64,000 nucleotides of DNA, from positions 868,001-932,000 of the forward strand of contig NZ_LT629777.1 in assembly GCF_900105475.1 (NCBI RefSeq). Direction: 5' to 3'. The notes below the pieces were generated by a model. The model was not told the origin of the DNA and searched no databases. It saw only the letters and a program-made list of their open reading frames with translations. This document shows, piece after piece, positions 17,549 to 26,913 of the stretch. The first letter of the stretch is position 1, and the number at the start of each line of letters is the position of its first letter. Position numbers and translations under genes: made by a program. Origin of the DNA: Pseudomonas asplenii. GTDB lineage: Bacteria > Pseudomonadota > Gammaproteobacteria > Pseudomonadales > Pseudomonadaceae.

Positions 17549-17854
17549 ATGAACCTCGACGAACTGACCCAACGCCTGCACGGCATCCGTGATCGCAACA
17601 ACTGGAAGCAATTCCACAGCCCAAAAAACCTGGCGATGGCCGCCAGTGTCGAGATGGCCGAGCTGGTGGAGATTTTCCAGTGGCTGACCGAAGATCAGTC
17701 GCGCCAGTTGCCAGCGGAAAAACTCGCCCATGCCGGGCAGGAAGTCGGAGACATCATTCTCTATCTCCTGCTGCTCTGCAGCGAGCTGGGGCTGGACATG
17801 AACGAAGTGGTGCGGGCCAAGCTGGCCGACAGCGAACGGCGGTTCGCCCAATGA
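17549..17854 (+). CDS. MazG-like nucleotide pyrophosphohydrolase
   Basis: 101-residue all-alpha NTP pyrophosphatase of the MazG-like (RS21-C6/dCTPase) type. The metal-binding EXXE...EXXD pattern is seen as SVEMAELVEIFQWL and GQEVGDIILYLLLL. The N-terminal RDRNNWKQFHSPKNLAMAAS is the substrate-loop region seen in house-cleaning dCTPases. It likely removes non-canonical dNTPs. AAGGAG precedes the ATG. Its TGA overlaps the cmoM ATG (ATGA), so they are translationally coupled, although their functions have no obvious link. Confidence 0.9.
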   Translation: MNLDELTQRLHGIRDRNNWKQFHSPKNLAMAASVEMAELVEIFQWLTEDQSRQLPAEKLAHAGQEVGDIILYLLLLCSELGLDMNEVVRAKLADSERRFAQ

Positions 17855-18600
17855 GCGACCGTCATTTCGATCAGTTGGCCACCCGCTTCGCCGAGAAGAT
17901 CTACGGCGGTGCCAAGGGGGCGATCCGCCTCGCGGTGCTGCAGGCCGACCTCGCCGAAACCCTGCCGGAGCGACCACTGCGGGTGCTGGATATCGGCGCC
18001 GGGCTGGGCCATATGTCGTTGTGGCTGGCCCAGCGCGGCCACCACGTGACGCTGGCCGAACCCGCCGAACCGATGCTCGAAGGCGCCCGCCAGCGCTTCG
18101 CCGAGGCCGGTCAGCTGGCGATCTTCATCCAGGCACCGTGGCAGGACCTGCTCGGCCAGCTCAACGAGCCCTACGACCTGGTGCTGTGTCACGCGGTGCT
18201 GGAATGGCTGGCCGAGCCCCATGCGATCCTGCCGGTGCTGCACCAACTGACGAAGCCCGGTGGCTGGTTGTCCCTGGCCTTCTACAACCGCGATGCGCTG
18301 ATCTACCGCAACTTGCTCAAGGGCCATTTCCGCAAGATGCGCAAGAACGACATGGCCGGTGAAAAACAGAGCCTGACCCCGCAACAACCGCTTGATCCCC
18401 GTGAACTGGCGGCGCAACTTGAAGGTCTGTGGCACGTCGAAAGCCAGAGCGGCGTGCGGGTGTTCCATGACTACATGCCGGTCGAATTCCAGGCCCGTGC
18501 CGAACTGGTCGACCTGCTGGAAATGGAGTTGGCCCACCGCCGTCACCCGAGCTTTGCCGGGCTTGGACGTTATCTGCACTGGATCTGCCGTCCGGTGTAA
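17851..18600 (+). CDS. cmoM: tRNA 5-carboxymethoxyuridine methyltransferase CmoM
   Basis: 249-residue SAM-dependent methyltransferase (formerly SmtA). The SAM-binding glycine loop is [19 protein letters not shown] near residue 50, and the post-II motif is [13 protein letters not shown]. CmoM methylates cmo5U34 to mcmo5U34 in wobble positions of some tRNAs, after CmoA/CmoB have made cmo5U. The signature [20 protein letters not shown] is characteristic of CmoM rather than other class I enzymes. It starts inside the stop codon of the MazG-like gene. Confidence 0.88.
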   Translation: MSDRHFDQLATRFAEKIYGGAKGAIRLAVLQADLAETLPERPLRVLDIGAGLGHMSLWLAQRGHHVTLAEPAEPMLEGARQRFAEAGQLAIFIQAPWQDLLGQLNEPYDLVLCHAVLEWLAEPHAILPVLHQLTKPGGWLSLAFYNRDALIYRNLLKGHFRKMRKNDMAGEKQSLTPQQPLDPRELAAQLEGLWHVESQSGVRVFHDYMPVEFQARAELVDLLEMELAHRRHPSFAGLGRYLHWICRPV

Positions 18601-18613
18601 TACGGAGGATGCA

Positions 18614-19222
18614 ATGAATCGCCGTTTCCTGTTGTCAACGCTCTGCCTCGGGCTGGCGGCCTGCTCGAGCCCGAACCCGTATACCGCCAGCTCGATGCCG
18701 ATCCCGCCGGCACCGGCCCAGGCGGCCAGAACGCTGGACCTGAGCGCCTACCCGGCGCCGGCCCGCGACTATGGCCGTTATCGGACCTGGGCCTGGCTCA
18801 ATGACCGGCTGCCCGCCGGCACGACCTGGGCCGACTCGGCGCAACTGGCCGAAATGGTCGGCAATGCCCTCGACGAGCAGGGGCTAAGGCCGCGCCGCGA
18901 GGGGGCACCAGCCGATCTGCGGGTGAGCGCCGATGTACATATGGAGAAGCGCTTGCGCCAGGTCCAGGAGGACTATGGCTACGCCGGGGCTTATGGCGGG
19001 GGGCCGTATGGCAACCGCTACGGTGTGTATAACAGCGTTCCGATCGTACGCACCTATGAAGTCCAGGTGCTGGTGGCGCGGGTCAGCCTGTTCGATGGGG
19101 CGACCGGCCAGCCGGTCTGGAGCGCCAGCGCCGAAACCGCCAACCAGGGCAATCAGCTCGAACGCGCGGATGCGCTGCGCGAAGCCGTGCAAAAAGCCCT
19201 GGCGGCCTATCCTCCCAGTTAA
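18614..19222 (+). CDS. DUF4136 lipoprotein (first of two)
   Basis: 202-residue lipoprotein precursor. The signal ends in the lipobox LAAC ([20 protein letters not shown]), so it is anchored by a lipidated Cys. The mature protein has a DUF4136 fold: [28 protein letters not shown], and a Gly/Tyr-rich loop [17 protein letters not shown] before the last strands. GGAG precedes ATG 18614, 13 bases after cmoM. Family function is unknown; such proteins are taken to be envelope proteins. It is followed by a paralogue. Confidence 0.85.
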   Translation: MNRRFLLSTLCLGLAACSSPNPYTASSMPIPPAPAQAARTLDLSAYPAPARDYGRYRTWAWLNDRLPAGTTWADSAQLAEMVGNALDEQGLRPRREGAPADLRVSADVHMEKRLRQVQEDYGYAGAYGGGPYGNRYGVYNSVPIVRTYEVQVLVARVSLFDGATGQPVWSASAETANQGNQLERADALREAVQKALAAYPPS

Positions 19223-19251
19223 CCAACTTGCCAGGCTACCGGAGAAAAATC

Positions 19252-19812
19252 ATGTTCCGCCGTCTTGCCTTACTGGCCTTTGCCATACTGCTCAGTGCCT
19301 GCCAGACCGCACAGGTCACCCACGACTTCGACGCCAGCCGCGATTTCGCTGGCTACCGCAGTTGGAGCTGGAAAGAACCCGCGCTGCAGTATCGACCCGA
19401 TGATCCACGGATCAAGAGCGACCTGACCGAACAGCGCATCCGCCAGGCGATCAGCGAGCAGTTGGACCAGCGTGGCTTGCGTCTGGCGCCGGCCGGTAGC
19501 CCGGCCGATGTGAAGGTGCAGGCCTACCTGATCGTCGACAACCGCCAGCAACAGGTCAGCACCAATTACGGCGGTGGCTGGGGTGGCCCGTGGCATGGCG
19601 GTTTGTGGGGCGGCCCGGGTTATACCGAGATCCGCAACATCGACTATCAGGTTGCGACCATTCAGGTAGACCTGCTCGACGGCAAGGACGGCAAGCTGGT
19701 ATGGCGCGGCACTGCCGAGCAGCCGGTGAACGACCTGCCGACACCCACCGAACGCAGCGCCGCGATCAACAAGACCGTGGCCCAGGTGATGGCGAACTAT
19801 CCGCCCAGGTAA
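19252..19812 (+). CDS. DUF4136 lipoprotein (second of two)
   Basis: 186-residue lipoprotein precursor with signal MFRRLALLAFAILLSAC-Q (lipobox LSAC). The mature part follows the same plan as its neighbour (FAGYRSWSWKEPA, DVKVQAYLIVDNR, then a Gly/Trp-rich loop GGGWGGPWHGGLWGG, then VDLLDGKDGKLVWRGTAE), so the two arose by duplication. GGAG lies before ATG 19252; the in-frame ATG at 19228 has no ribosome site. Outer-membrane retention is likely because residue +2 is Gln, not Asp. Function unknown. Confidence 0.85.
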   Translation: MFRRLALLAFAILLSACQTAQVTHDFDASRDFAGYRSWSWKEPALQYRPDDPRIKSDLTEQRIRQAISEQLDQRGLRLAPAGSPADVKVQAYLIVDNRQQQVSTNYGGGWGGPWHGGLWGGPGYTEIRNIDYQVATIQVDLLDGKDGKLVWRGTAEQPVNDLPTPTERSAAINKTVAQVMANYPPR

Positions 19813-19821
19813 GTCCCCCCA

Positions 19822-19853
19822 TTGTGGCGAGCGGGCAATCCTGCTCGCCACAA
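19822..19853. terminator. Hairpin after the DUF4136 pair (REP-like, possible terminator)
   Basis: Perfect 11-base arms TTGTGGCGAGC / GCTCGCCACAA around a 10-base loop GGGCAATCCT. It lies 10 bases after the stop codon. No T-run follows, so it is either a weak terminator or a single REP-type hairpin. Confidence 0.5.
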
Positions 19854-19951
19854 CAGCCAGGCCCTTCGCCACGGCTCTCCCAGCCTTGACTACACTGCCA
19901 TGCAGTACAGGAAAGTAAGCGCTCGGCCACGAGCCGGCAAAGGAGTGCTCG

Positions 19952-21964
19952 ATGTCTTTCCCCTGCCGCATTCCGGTGTTTCACGGTCCGTCTCGGCAAC
20001 GCGGCGCCATTGGCCTGATGGCCGCGCTGACACTCGGGCTGGCGCTACTGAGCATGGTGGTGGTGGTTGATAGCGGGCGCCTGTACCTGGCGAAACGGAC
20101 CCTGCAACGGGTCGCCGATACGGCGGCGCTGGAAGCTGCCAGCCGTGGCGGGAACTGCCAGGCAGGACTGAGCGCGGCCACTTATGCAACTCAAAGCGCG
20201 ACACGTAACGGGTTTACGCCAGGTACAGGACAAACGCTGAACGTCACCTGCGGTAGCATCGCAACCAACGCAGCCAACCTGCGAACGTTCACGGCCGACG
20301 CAAATCAATCGACGGCCATTCGCGTGATCGCCAGCAAGACCGTTGCAACCAGCATTGCAGCAGGCATACAGGCGCTGTTTTCAAGTGGAGCTACCAACCT
20401 GACCACTCAGTTGACGACTACCGCCGTCGCTGCAACGCCCCAACCGACACTGGCCCAATTGACGCTGCGTAGTTCGTTGGGAACGATCGATACGGCCAAG
20501 TCCAACCTGCTCAATCCGATCTTTTCGGGGCTGCTGGGGGGCAATGTAAGCCTGACAGCTGCCGGCTGGAATGGCCTGCTAAGCACAGACATCAACCTGC
20601 TCAGTTATCTGAATCAACTGGCAATCAAATTGAATGTTTCGGCAGGCAACTACACGCAGCTACTCAGCACGACCGTATCTGTTCCCCAGTTGATCCAGGT
20701 AGCCGCGACAGTGGCGCAAATAAATGGCGCAAGCGTTGATGTAATGACGGCTCTGGGCAATCTGCAAATCGCCGCAGCCAATGCCCCCCCGATCAAACTC
20801 GGAGATCTGCTGCAACTGCAAACCGGCACCCTCACAAGCGGGCTCAACGCCAATATCCAGTTGCTCCAGTTGATTCAGGGGGTCATCCAGTTGGCAAACA
20901 GCCAAAGCGCTGCGGTAGCGATTATCCCGATCAACGTACTGGGGCTGGCTGGTGTGACTTTGCAAGTGAAAGTCATACAAGCGCCACAACTGTCCGCGAT
21001 GGGCGACCCCCGGCTGGCAGTCGCTGGCGATCCAAGATCAGGGCCCAACCGCATCTATGTACGCACAGCACAAATCAGAACCCTCATCACCGTCAACCTG
21101 CCCGCATTGCAAGGTATAACAGGCCTGGCCAACGCAACCTTGGGGCTTGTTGCGAATCTGACACCCACCCTGAACGCACTGTTGAGCCTAAACCTTGCCG
21201 CAACCATCAACTCGGCGACATGCCTGTTGGGGGCCGGTTGCATGCAACTCAGTCCGCAGGTCCTCAACACCAAGCAACTCAACGTCAATCTGGACTCCGG
21301 AGGTGCCGAAAGTTATGTCACAGCCTATAGCTGCCCAGGAAACAACAGCGGCACCAAAAGCCTGACGGCTCGTACCACCAGCTCAATAGCCAACCTGAAA
21401 GTGGGCCAGATGGATCCAGCCAGCGCGTTCTCCTCGGCAGCAGAACCGGCAGTCACACCATTACCGCTGATCGACCTGGGAACCTGGACCTGCCACAAAG
21501 TCCTCGGCGTAGGCAGTTGCGGTCCAGCCAGAAACGCATTTGCAGCAGGTGGCATTGGCCTTCTGGTGAATACCAGCGTCGGACAGAACAGCCAGGACCT
21601 GGTGTTTGCCAGCGCTGCTTCACCCTATGCAACACCACCCAACCTCAATCTCCCTCCAAGCGTCCTTGCCGCAACCCCCGCGGCGAATGTGGTCGCCAGT
21701 CTGGGTAACACGCTGTCGGGGATCACCCTGAACGTCTACCAGCCAGTCAATGGCAATCCATTGGGAAGCCTTGCCGCCGTTGCTGGCGGCCTGATAAGCG
21801 GTGTCAGCAGCCTGCTGACTCCCGTGATAACTGGCCTGCTCAGCCCATTGCTGGACCCGCTGGTCAATAACCTGCTGTCCTCCTTGGGGATCAATCTCAA
21901 CGAAACCGACGTCGGCGCCAACCTCACCTGCGGCCAGACCGGCAAGGCCTACCTAGTGATCTAG
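19952..21964 (+). CDS. tadG: TadG-like Flp pilus assembly protein
   Basis: 670-residue envelope protein with the TadE/TadG N-terminus: RQRGAIGLMAALTLGLALLS is the membrane helix, followed by VVVVDSGRLYLAKRTLQRVA and DTAALEAASRGG, the classic TadG signature. The rest is a long low-complexity exported region rich in Leu, Asn, Thr and Ala. AAAGGAG precedes ATG 19952. The GC content is visibly lower (roughly 53-57% in 60-base samples) than in neighbours (65-72%). In PAO1 tadG sits between pprB and the DUF3613 gene; here it is on the far side of pprA, tail to tail with it (12-base overlap). Role: minor envelope component needed for Flp pilus assembly. Confidence 0.8.
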   Translation: MSFPCRIPVFHGPSRQRGAIGLMAALTLGLALLSMVVVVDSGRLYLAKRTLQRVADTAALEAASRGGNCQAGLSAATYATQSATRNGFTPGTGQTLNVTCGSIATNAANLRTFTADANQSTAIRVIASKTVATSIAAGIQALFSSGATNLTTQLTTTAVAATPQPTLAQLTLRSSLGTIDTAKSNLLNPIFSGLLGGNVSLTAAGWNGLLSTDINLLSYLNQLAIKLNVSAGNYTQLLSTTVSVPQLIQVAATVAQINGASVDVMTALGNLQIAAANAPPIKLGDLLQLQTGTLTSGLNANIQLLQLIQGVIQLANSQSAAVAIIPINVLGLAGVTLQVKVIQAPQLSAMGDPRLAVAGDPRSGPNRIYVRTAQIRTLITVNLPALQGITGLANATLGLVANLTPTLNALLSLNLAATINSATCLLGAGCMQLSPQVLNTKQLNVNLDSGGAESYVTAYSCPGNNSGTKSLTARTTSSIANLKVGQMDPASAFSSAAEPAVTPLPLIDLGTWTCHKVLGVGSCGPARNAFAAGGIGLLVNTSVGQNSQDLVFASAASPYATPPNLNLPPSVLAATPAANVVASLGNTLSGITLNVYQPVNGNPLGSLAAVAGGLISGVSSLLTPVITGLLSPLLDPLVNNLLSSLGINLNETDVGANLTCGQTGKAYLVI

Positions 21965-24712
21965 CACCAGCGGCAACTCCACACAGAACCGCGCGCCGTC
22001 GCCGCCGTTGCGCACGCTCATCCGCCCGCCCATGTTTTCGACGATGCCATAGCTCACCGACAGTCCCAGGCCGGTGCCGATGCCCACCGGCTTGGTGGTA
22101 AAGAACGGTTCGAAGATGCGCTCCAGCAAGCGCGGGTCGATACCGCCGCCGTTGTCCTCGACGATCAGCCGCACCGCACGTTCATCATGCTCGGCCGTCA
22201 CCGAAATCCAGGGTTCGAAATCGCGGTTCTTCTCGCGTTTGCTGAGCAGCGCATCCCGGGCGTTGACCATCAGGTTGATCAGCACCTGCTCCAACTGATC
22301 GACAAAACCACGCACCTGAACCTCGAACTCGATTGGCGGCACACGCAACTGCACGCCCTTGCCCTTCATGCCCTCGCTCAGCAGCGACAACGTCCCCTCA
22401 ACCGCCTGGGCCGGATTGAACGGGGCAGCCTCGACTTCCGAACGACGGCCAAACACCCGCATGTGATCGACTACCCGCGCCGCGCGCTGGACCTGGGCAT
22501 CGATACGGTTGAGCTTGTCCTGCAGGTAGTCGATCTGCACATCGCCGTTGCTCAGGCGCTTGAGCACATTGACGATAGCCATGCGCATCACATTCAGCGG
22601 CTGGTTGATCTCGTGGGCCAGGCCGGTCGCCATCTCGCCGAGGGTGGCCATCTTCGCGCTCTGGGTCAGTTGCTGCTGGGAGCGGCGCACTTCCGTGTTG
22701 TCGCGCCCCACCGCCTGGATTTCCTGCAGACGCCCCTGGGCGTCGAACACGCCACGGTCCGACCAGACCCACCAGGCATGTTCACGCCCGGGCAATTGCA
22801 GGCTGATTTCAGCGGTGCTGACCGGCACCTCGGGGGTCAGTTGCTCCAGGCGCCGGGTAAACGCCGCATGCTGCTCCGGCGACATCCAACTGCCCAGGTT
22901 CACCCCCGGCAATTGTTCCGGTGCGCATTCGAGATACGTCGCCAGCGGCTTGTTGCCGAAGATCAGGGTCAGGTCCGGCCGGTAGCGGCAGATCATCGCC
23001 GGCGAGTCTTCCACCAGAATCCGGTAGCGCTCCTCGCTCTTCTCGATTCGTTCAGCGGCGAGGGTCGCCTCGGTGACGTCCATCCACAGCCCCACCGCCT
23101 CCACCGGCATGCCCAGGTCGTCACGCAACAGCCGGGCTTCGTCGAGCAGCCAGTGGTATTCGCCACGCTGGTCCTGCAGCCGGTAACGGCAATGGACATA
23201 ACCTTCGCGCAACAACTGGCGAGTCCGTTCGAAGTAGCGGTCGCGGTCCTCGGGATGAATCCATTGCGCCAGACCGTCGCGGACGCAATCGTCCAGGGTC
23301 CGGCCGAGCAATGGCTGCAGGCTGTCGCTGAAGAACACCGGAAGCAGCGCCCCCTCGACATAACGCTGGACATAGATCACCGCCGGCGAACTGGCGATCA
23401 GGTTGTCCAGCCGCGCATGAGCGGCGGCGGCGGCCTGTTCCTGATTCTTGACGTCACTGATATCGAGCATGAAGCCGACGATCCGTTGCGCATCGCCCAT
23501 GCCCAGCGCCTGTCCCTGGAGCCGATACCAGCGCGGATTGTCCCTCGGATCGTCCTGATACAGACGCACGCAAAGCAGCAGCGACTGACCCCGCTGCAGA
23601 TCACGCATGCCACTGACCAACTCCTCGCGGTCGGCGGGATGGATCGCCGCCAGCCAATCGTCCAGCGACAGCGCCGCCGCCGACTCAGGCAGCCCCAGCG
23701 CCTGGGCCAGAGACGCAGCCAGTTGTATCTGGTCCCTGGCCGGCGACCACTCCCACCAGCCGGTACCCAGCAGTCCCTGCAGCAACTCCAGGCGTTCCAG
23801 TTGCTGCTGGTGCGATTGCTGCCGACGGCGCCCCAGCAGCGGTGCGGCCAGCGCCGCCGCCAGTTGCAACCAATCCTGATCACTGAGCTGTGGCGCGCGT
23901 TGCCGAACCGGATAAAAACCGCAGAGCAGCCAGGCTGCCACTCCATGCTCGTCGCGAAAGGGCACAAGCAGCCCATCGGCGTTGCCCATCACCGTCAGCA
24001 GCCGCGGATGCTCGCTCAGGCCATCACGTACCTCCAGGCGCAACGGCGCCATACCGTTGAGGCTGTCCAGCCCCGAACCCAGGGCCTGGCCATCGTGCCA
24101 GAGCGGCGGTGCGTCATGGGCGCGATAGTGACTGTGGATCTGCCACTGCTGCCCGGGCTCATCCAGCAACGCCAGGGCCAGACAGGGAACATGCCAGCGC
24201 TGCGCCAGACTCTGGATCTGCTCGCTCAGCACCTGGGGCAGCCGCGCCAGGCTGCACAGGCGCAATTGCTCGCTCATTCGCGCGGCGAAATGCTGCAGGT
24301 ATTCACGGTTTTCCGCAGTCTGGCTGCCCTTGAGCAGGTCACCGATATCCATCGCCTGCAACAGCCAGCCGCCCTGGTGGGGCTGAAGCCAGCCACGAGT
24401 ATGCACAACCTGTCCGGCCAGGCCGTTGAAGTCCAGGTCCAGGCTTTGCCCGAGCCAATCCGCCGGCACGCCTTCGACCGACAAGTGGCTGGACGGCGCC
24501 AGCAGATCCCGCAGCGGATAAGTATCGTCGTGAGGGACCGCCGCGAGGCCATGTCGCAGCGGCCCGCTGACTTCCAGCACCCGGCCGTCGCCGTCGAGTC
24601 GAACCCGCAACTCGGCCGCCGAGGCCGGCGACTCGACAAGGGGGACGAGCGATGGCTGCGCCCCACCCCCACGGCCGAGCAGACGGCCGAACAGCTTCTC
24701 CCCGGAACTCAA
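21953..24712 (-). CDS. pprA: PAS-domain sensor histidine kinase PprA
   Basis: About 919 residues. An N-terminal PAS-like region is followed by a GAF-like segment, then several PAS/PAC units (for example [40 protein letters not shown]). The kinase core has the phospho-acceptor His700 in [11 protein letters not shown] and HATPase motifs [19 protein letters not shown] and [13 protein letters not shown]. No transmembrane helix is evident, so it is probably cytosolic. The likely start is TTG 24712, overlapping the stop of the TadE-like gene; no ATG exists before conserved sequence, so this start is uncertain. In P. aeruginosa PprA phosphorylates PprB, which activates the Tad pilus and other adhesins. 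Confidence 0.85.
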   Translation of the reverse strand: MSSGEKLFGRLLGRGGGAQPSLVPLVESPASAAELRVRLDGDGRVLEVSGPLRHGLAAVPHDDTYPLRDLLAPSSHLSVEGVPADWLGQSLDLDFNGLAGQVVHTRGWLQPHQGGWLLQAMDIGDLLKGSQTAENREYLQHFAARMSEQLRLCSLARLPQVLSEQIQSLAQRWHVPCLALALLDEPGQQWQIHSHYRAHDAPPLWHDGQALGSGLDSLNGMAPLRLEVRDGLSEHPRLLTVMGNADGLLVPFRDEHGVAAWLLCGFYPVRQRAPQLSDQDWLQLAAALAAPLLGRRRQQSHQQQLERLELLQGLLGTGWWEWSPARDQIQLAASLAQALGLPESAAALSLDDWLAAIHPADREELVSGMRDLQRGQSLLLCVRLYQDDPRDNPRWYRLQGQALGMGDAQRIVGFMLDISDVKNQEQAAAAAHARLDNLIASSPAVIYVQRYVEGALLPVFFSDSLQPLLGRTLDDCVRDGLAQWIHPEDRDRYFERTRQLLREGYVHCRYRLQDQRGEYHWLLDEARLLRDDLGMPVEAVGLWMDVTEATLAAERIEKSEERYRILVEDSPAMICRYRPDLTLIFGNKPLATYLECAPEQLPGVNLGSWMSPEQHAAFTRRLEQLTPEVPVSTAEISLQLPGREHAWWVWSDRGVFDAQGRLQEIQAVGRDNTEVRRSQQQLTQSAKMATLGEMATGLAHEINQPLNVMRMAIVNVLKRLSNGDVQIDYLQDKLNRIDAQVQRAARVVDHMRVFGRRSEVEAAPFNPAQAVEGTLSLLSEGMKGKGVQLRVPPIEFEVQVRGFVDQLEQVLINLMVNARDALLSKREKNRDFEPWISVTAEHDERAVRLIVEDNGGGIDPRLLERIFEPFFTTKPVGIGTGLGLSVSYGIVENMGGRMSVRNGGDGARFCVELPLVLDH

Positions 24713-25158
24713 AGCTGCATGCTCGTGGTGGCCCGGAGATTGGCCGGCAGATTGGGCACCGTACCGATCCCGGGCAGCACCAGGAACGGCAACACGTTGC
24801 GCAGGCGGGAAGTCGGGTAACTGATCGTGACCGTCAGCACACCGCCCGTGTAGGTGGCATCGACATCGGTGGTCACATTGAAATTCAGCGCGGGTGGAAT
24901 CCAGCTCGTGACCCGCTGTGCCGCGGCCGCCTTTGCCGTGGACTTGAGCAGATTGCCGTAATTGCTGCCGCTGGCCACCGGATCGACCTGCACGCCCTGC
25001 CTCACGCCTTCGGCGGTCGCGGCGTTGAAGGACTGCACCATGAGCATCGGCAGGCTGTAGCTGATCAAACCGTAGAGCACCGCGAAGAACATCACAAACA
25101 CCAACGCGAACTCGATGGCGGCGGCACCTTTTTGCTGTTTGGGGAGGCCCGGGATCAT
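24709..25158 (-). CDS. TadE/TadG-like pseudopilin
   Basis: 149-residue pseudopilin precursor. The N-terminus MIPGLPKQQKGAAAIEFALV has the FppA-type processing site Gly|AAAIEF (Gly at -1, Glu at +5, Phe at +6) ahead of a hydrophobic helix VFVMFFAVLYGLISY. The mature part has no further membrane segment. Flp-pilus minor pseudopilins of this type help start pilus assembly. It diverges from the peptidase gene fppA (75-base gap), and its stop overlaps the presumed TTG start of pprA, so both are probably cotranscribed. PA4294 occupies this place in PAO1. Confidence 0.85.
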   Translation of the reverse strand: MIPGLPKQQKGAAAIEFALVFVMFFAVLYGLISYSLPMLMVQSFNAATAEGVRQGVQVDPVASGSNYGNLLKSTAKAAAAQRVTSWIPPALNFNVTTDVDATYTGGVLTVTISYPTSRLRNVLPFLVLPGIGTVPNLPANLRATTSMQL

Positions 25159-25233
25159 GACTGCGTCTACCCTGACAACTGCACATTGCTATCAGCATAG
25201 AATCATTCATCGGAAAAGGACGTTTTTTAGCCG

Positions 25234-25707
25234 ATGCACAGCCTCATCCTGCTTGTCTGGTTCACACTCTGTGCGGCGCAGGACCTGCGCCAGCGGGAAA
25301 TCGCCAACAGCCTGACCCTGGGTGGCTCGGCACTGGCGCTGTTCTATCTGCTCTGGAGCGGTAATACCTGGCTGGGGGCAACGGCGGAACAGGGCGGCTG
25401 GGCCTTTCTGCTGGCGCTGCTGCTGACTATGCCCGGCTATGCCACGGCGCGCCTCGGTGCCGGCGACGTCAAGCTGCTGATCGCCCTGGCCCTGGCCAGC
25501 GACAGCCGCTACCTGCTCGGCACGCTGATCGGCGCTGGCGTGAGCAGCCTGCTCTGGCTGTGGCTGGGGCCCAGGCTCTGGTCCCGGTTGGGCAAACGTC
25601 GCCGACAACTGCTGCAGCACCTTGAGCCGCAAGCCTCGGAGAAACAGCCGTTCGCGCCCTTTCTCTGGATCGGCCTGCTTTGTACGACCGTCAGCCTCCA
25701 CTCATGA
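25234..25707 (+). CDS. fppA: Flp prepilin peptidase FppA (TadV-like)
   Basis: 157-residue inner-membrane aspartic protease (A24 family), short form without the N-methyltransferase domain. The two catalytic Asp residues are D17 (CAAQDLRQREIAN) and D78 (GAGDVKLL). Four or five hydrophobic segments flank them. It cleaves the leader of Flp and of the TadE-like pseudopilin at the Gly|xxxxE site. It is followed by pprB, with 117 bases between. Confidence 0.93.
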   Translation: MHSLILLVWFTLCAAQDLRQREIANSLTLGGSALALFYLLWSGNTWLGATAEQGGWAFLLALLLTMPGYATARLGAGDVKLLIALALASDSRYLLGTLIGAGVSSLLWLWLGPRLWSRLGKRRRQLLQHLEPQASEKQPFAPFLWIGLLCTTVSLHS

Positions 25708-25824
25708 CGGATACCGTTTATGTACAGGCCGGGAAAGTGCGTCTATTTTTATTCGCAGGCCCCCAGAGCTGCGCGCGTGGGCAGGGAACTCGTAGTCATT
25801 GGCTGACAAGGCATGGAGTAGCGC

Positions 25825-26610
25825 GTGAACAAGCTTGTATCCGAGGTGAAGATCCTGGTGGTTGACGATGAACCACTGATCGTGGATGAACTCTGCGAGT
25901 TTCTCGAAAAAAGTGGTTATCGCTGTGTGCCCGCCCTGTCCAGCCAGGTGGCCATCGACCGCTTCAAGGAAGATACCGAAGTTGCCCTGGTGCTGTGCGA
26001 CCTGCATCTGCCCGATCTGGACGGTGTCGAACTGGTGCGCGAGCTGCAACGTTTCGCCGGCAAGCGCCGGATCTTCGAATCGATCATGCTGACCGAGCTC
26101 GCCGACAAACAGGATGTGATCAAGGCACTGCGCGCGGGCATCGCCGATTACTACCAGAAACCGGTAGACCTCGATGAACTGCTCGAAGGCATCCAACGCC
26201 AGGAAGCGGTGATCGCCGAACGCAAGCAGAATGAAAACCTGGGGCAGTTGAATCAGAAACTGCAATTTCTCGCCGAGTCCATCGACGACCTCTATCGCGA
26301 CCTGGACAACGTCCGCCGCCCGTCGCCAGCTCAGCGCGAGGTGAGCGACGAAGGGGCGCCGAACGAGGCGGACAACCTGGAGACCGTGGCGCGGACAAGT
26401 CAGTTGTCACCCCGCCAGGTGGAGGTGGCGCGGCTGGTGGGCAAGGGCCAGACCAACTACCAGATCGCCTGTGAGCTGGGCATCACCGAAAATACCGTGA
26501 AACTCTATGTCTCCCAGGTGCTGCGTCTGACTCACATGCATAACCGTACGCAACTGGCACTGGCGCTGGCACCGGGAGGGCTTCGGCAGCGAAATTTGAC
26601 GGCTCATTGA
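25825..26610 (+). CDS. pprB: Response regulator PprB (LuxR-type output)
   Basis: 261-residue regulator. Receiver domain residues about 7-125 with acidic pair D14/D15, phospho-acceptor Asp59 (CDLHLPDLDG) and Lys in YYQKPVD. A coiled linker (QNENLGQLNQKLQFLAESID) leads to a LuxR-type helix-turn-helix at about 190-252 (SPRQVEVARLVGKGQTNYQI, ELGITENTVKLYVSQV). The start is GTG 25825 with GGAG 6 bases upstream. In P. aeruginosa PprB turns on flp-tad, fimbriae and adhesin genes; a similar role is likely here, with pprA as its partner. Confidence 0.92.
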   Translation: MNKLVSEVKILVVDDEPLIVDELCEFLEKSGYRCVPALSSQVAIDRFKEDTEVALVLCDLHLPDLDGVELVRELQRFAGKRRIFESIMLTELADKQDVIKALRAGIADYYQKPVDLDELLEGIQRQEAVIAERKQNENLGQLNQKLQFLAESIDDLYRDLDNVRRPSPAQREVSDEGAPNEADNLETVARTSQLSPRQVEVARLVGKGQTNYQIACELGITENTVKLYVSQVLRLTHMHNRTQLALALAPGGLRQRNLTAH

Positions 26611-26625
26611 ATTCACGGGGGCGAG

Positions 26626-26892
26626 TCAATTGCCCTTTAACGACCCGCCTTCGTCCTGTTTGAAGAAATCCGGAATCGGGTGCTTGTAGCTGTCCAGCCA
26701 CCGCTGCAGGATCTGTTCACGCTCGCTCGGCGTCACCACCTGCGGCGTGGGAGAACGCTCCTGCCCCTTGGGTTGAAGTTGCAACCAGGCCTCCGTCTGT
26801 GCCTGATAACCCGACGACGGTCCCGGTTCGATGGCCTGAACCGTCAGCGACGACAACAGGCACCCCAGAGCAAAACCTGCACGGTATTTCAT
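26626..26892 (-). CDS. DUF3613 protein of the tad locus
   Basis: 88-residue exported protein with signal peptide (MKYRAGFALGCLLSSLTVQA-I). The C-terminal half has the DUF3613 signature SEREQILQRWLDSYKHPIPD. It occupies the place of PA4298 in PAO1, between the regulators and tadD. GGGAGG precedes the ATG. The 21-base gap to tadD suggests it is the last gene of the rcpC-tadD transcript. Function unknown; probably periplasmic and related to Tad assembly because of consistent association. Confidence 0.85.
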   Translation of the reverse strand: MKYRAGFALGCLLSSLTVQAIEPGPSSGYQAQTEAWLQLQPKGQERSPTPQVVTPSEREQILQRWLDSYKHPIPDFFKQDEGGSLKGN

Positions 26893-26913
26893 TTCGACCT
26901 CCCTTGCGTCGGC

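Noticed and set aside
22187..24820. An 877-codon plus-strand frame opposite pprA.
   Set aside because: Antisense to a sensor kinase with clear domains; the product is rich in Gln, His and Arg, as expected from a shadow frame.
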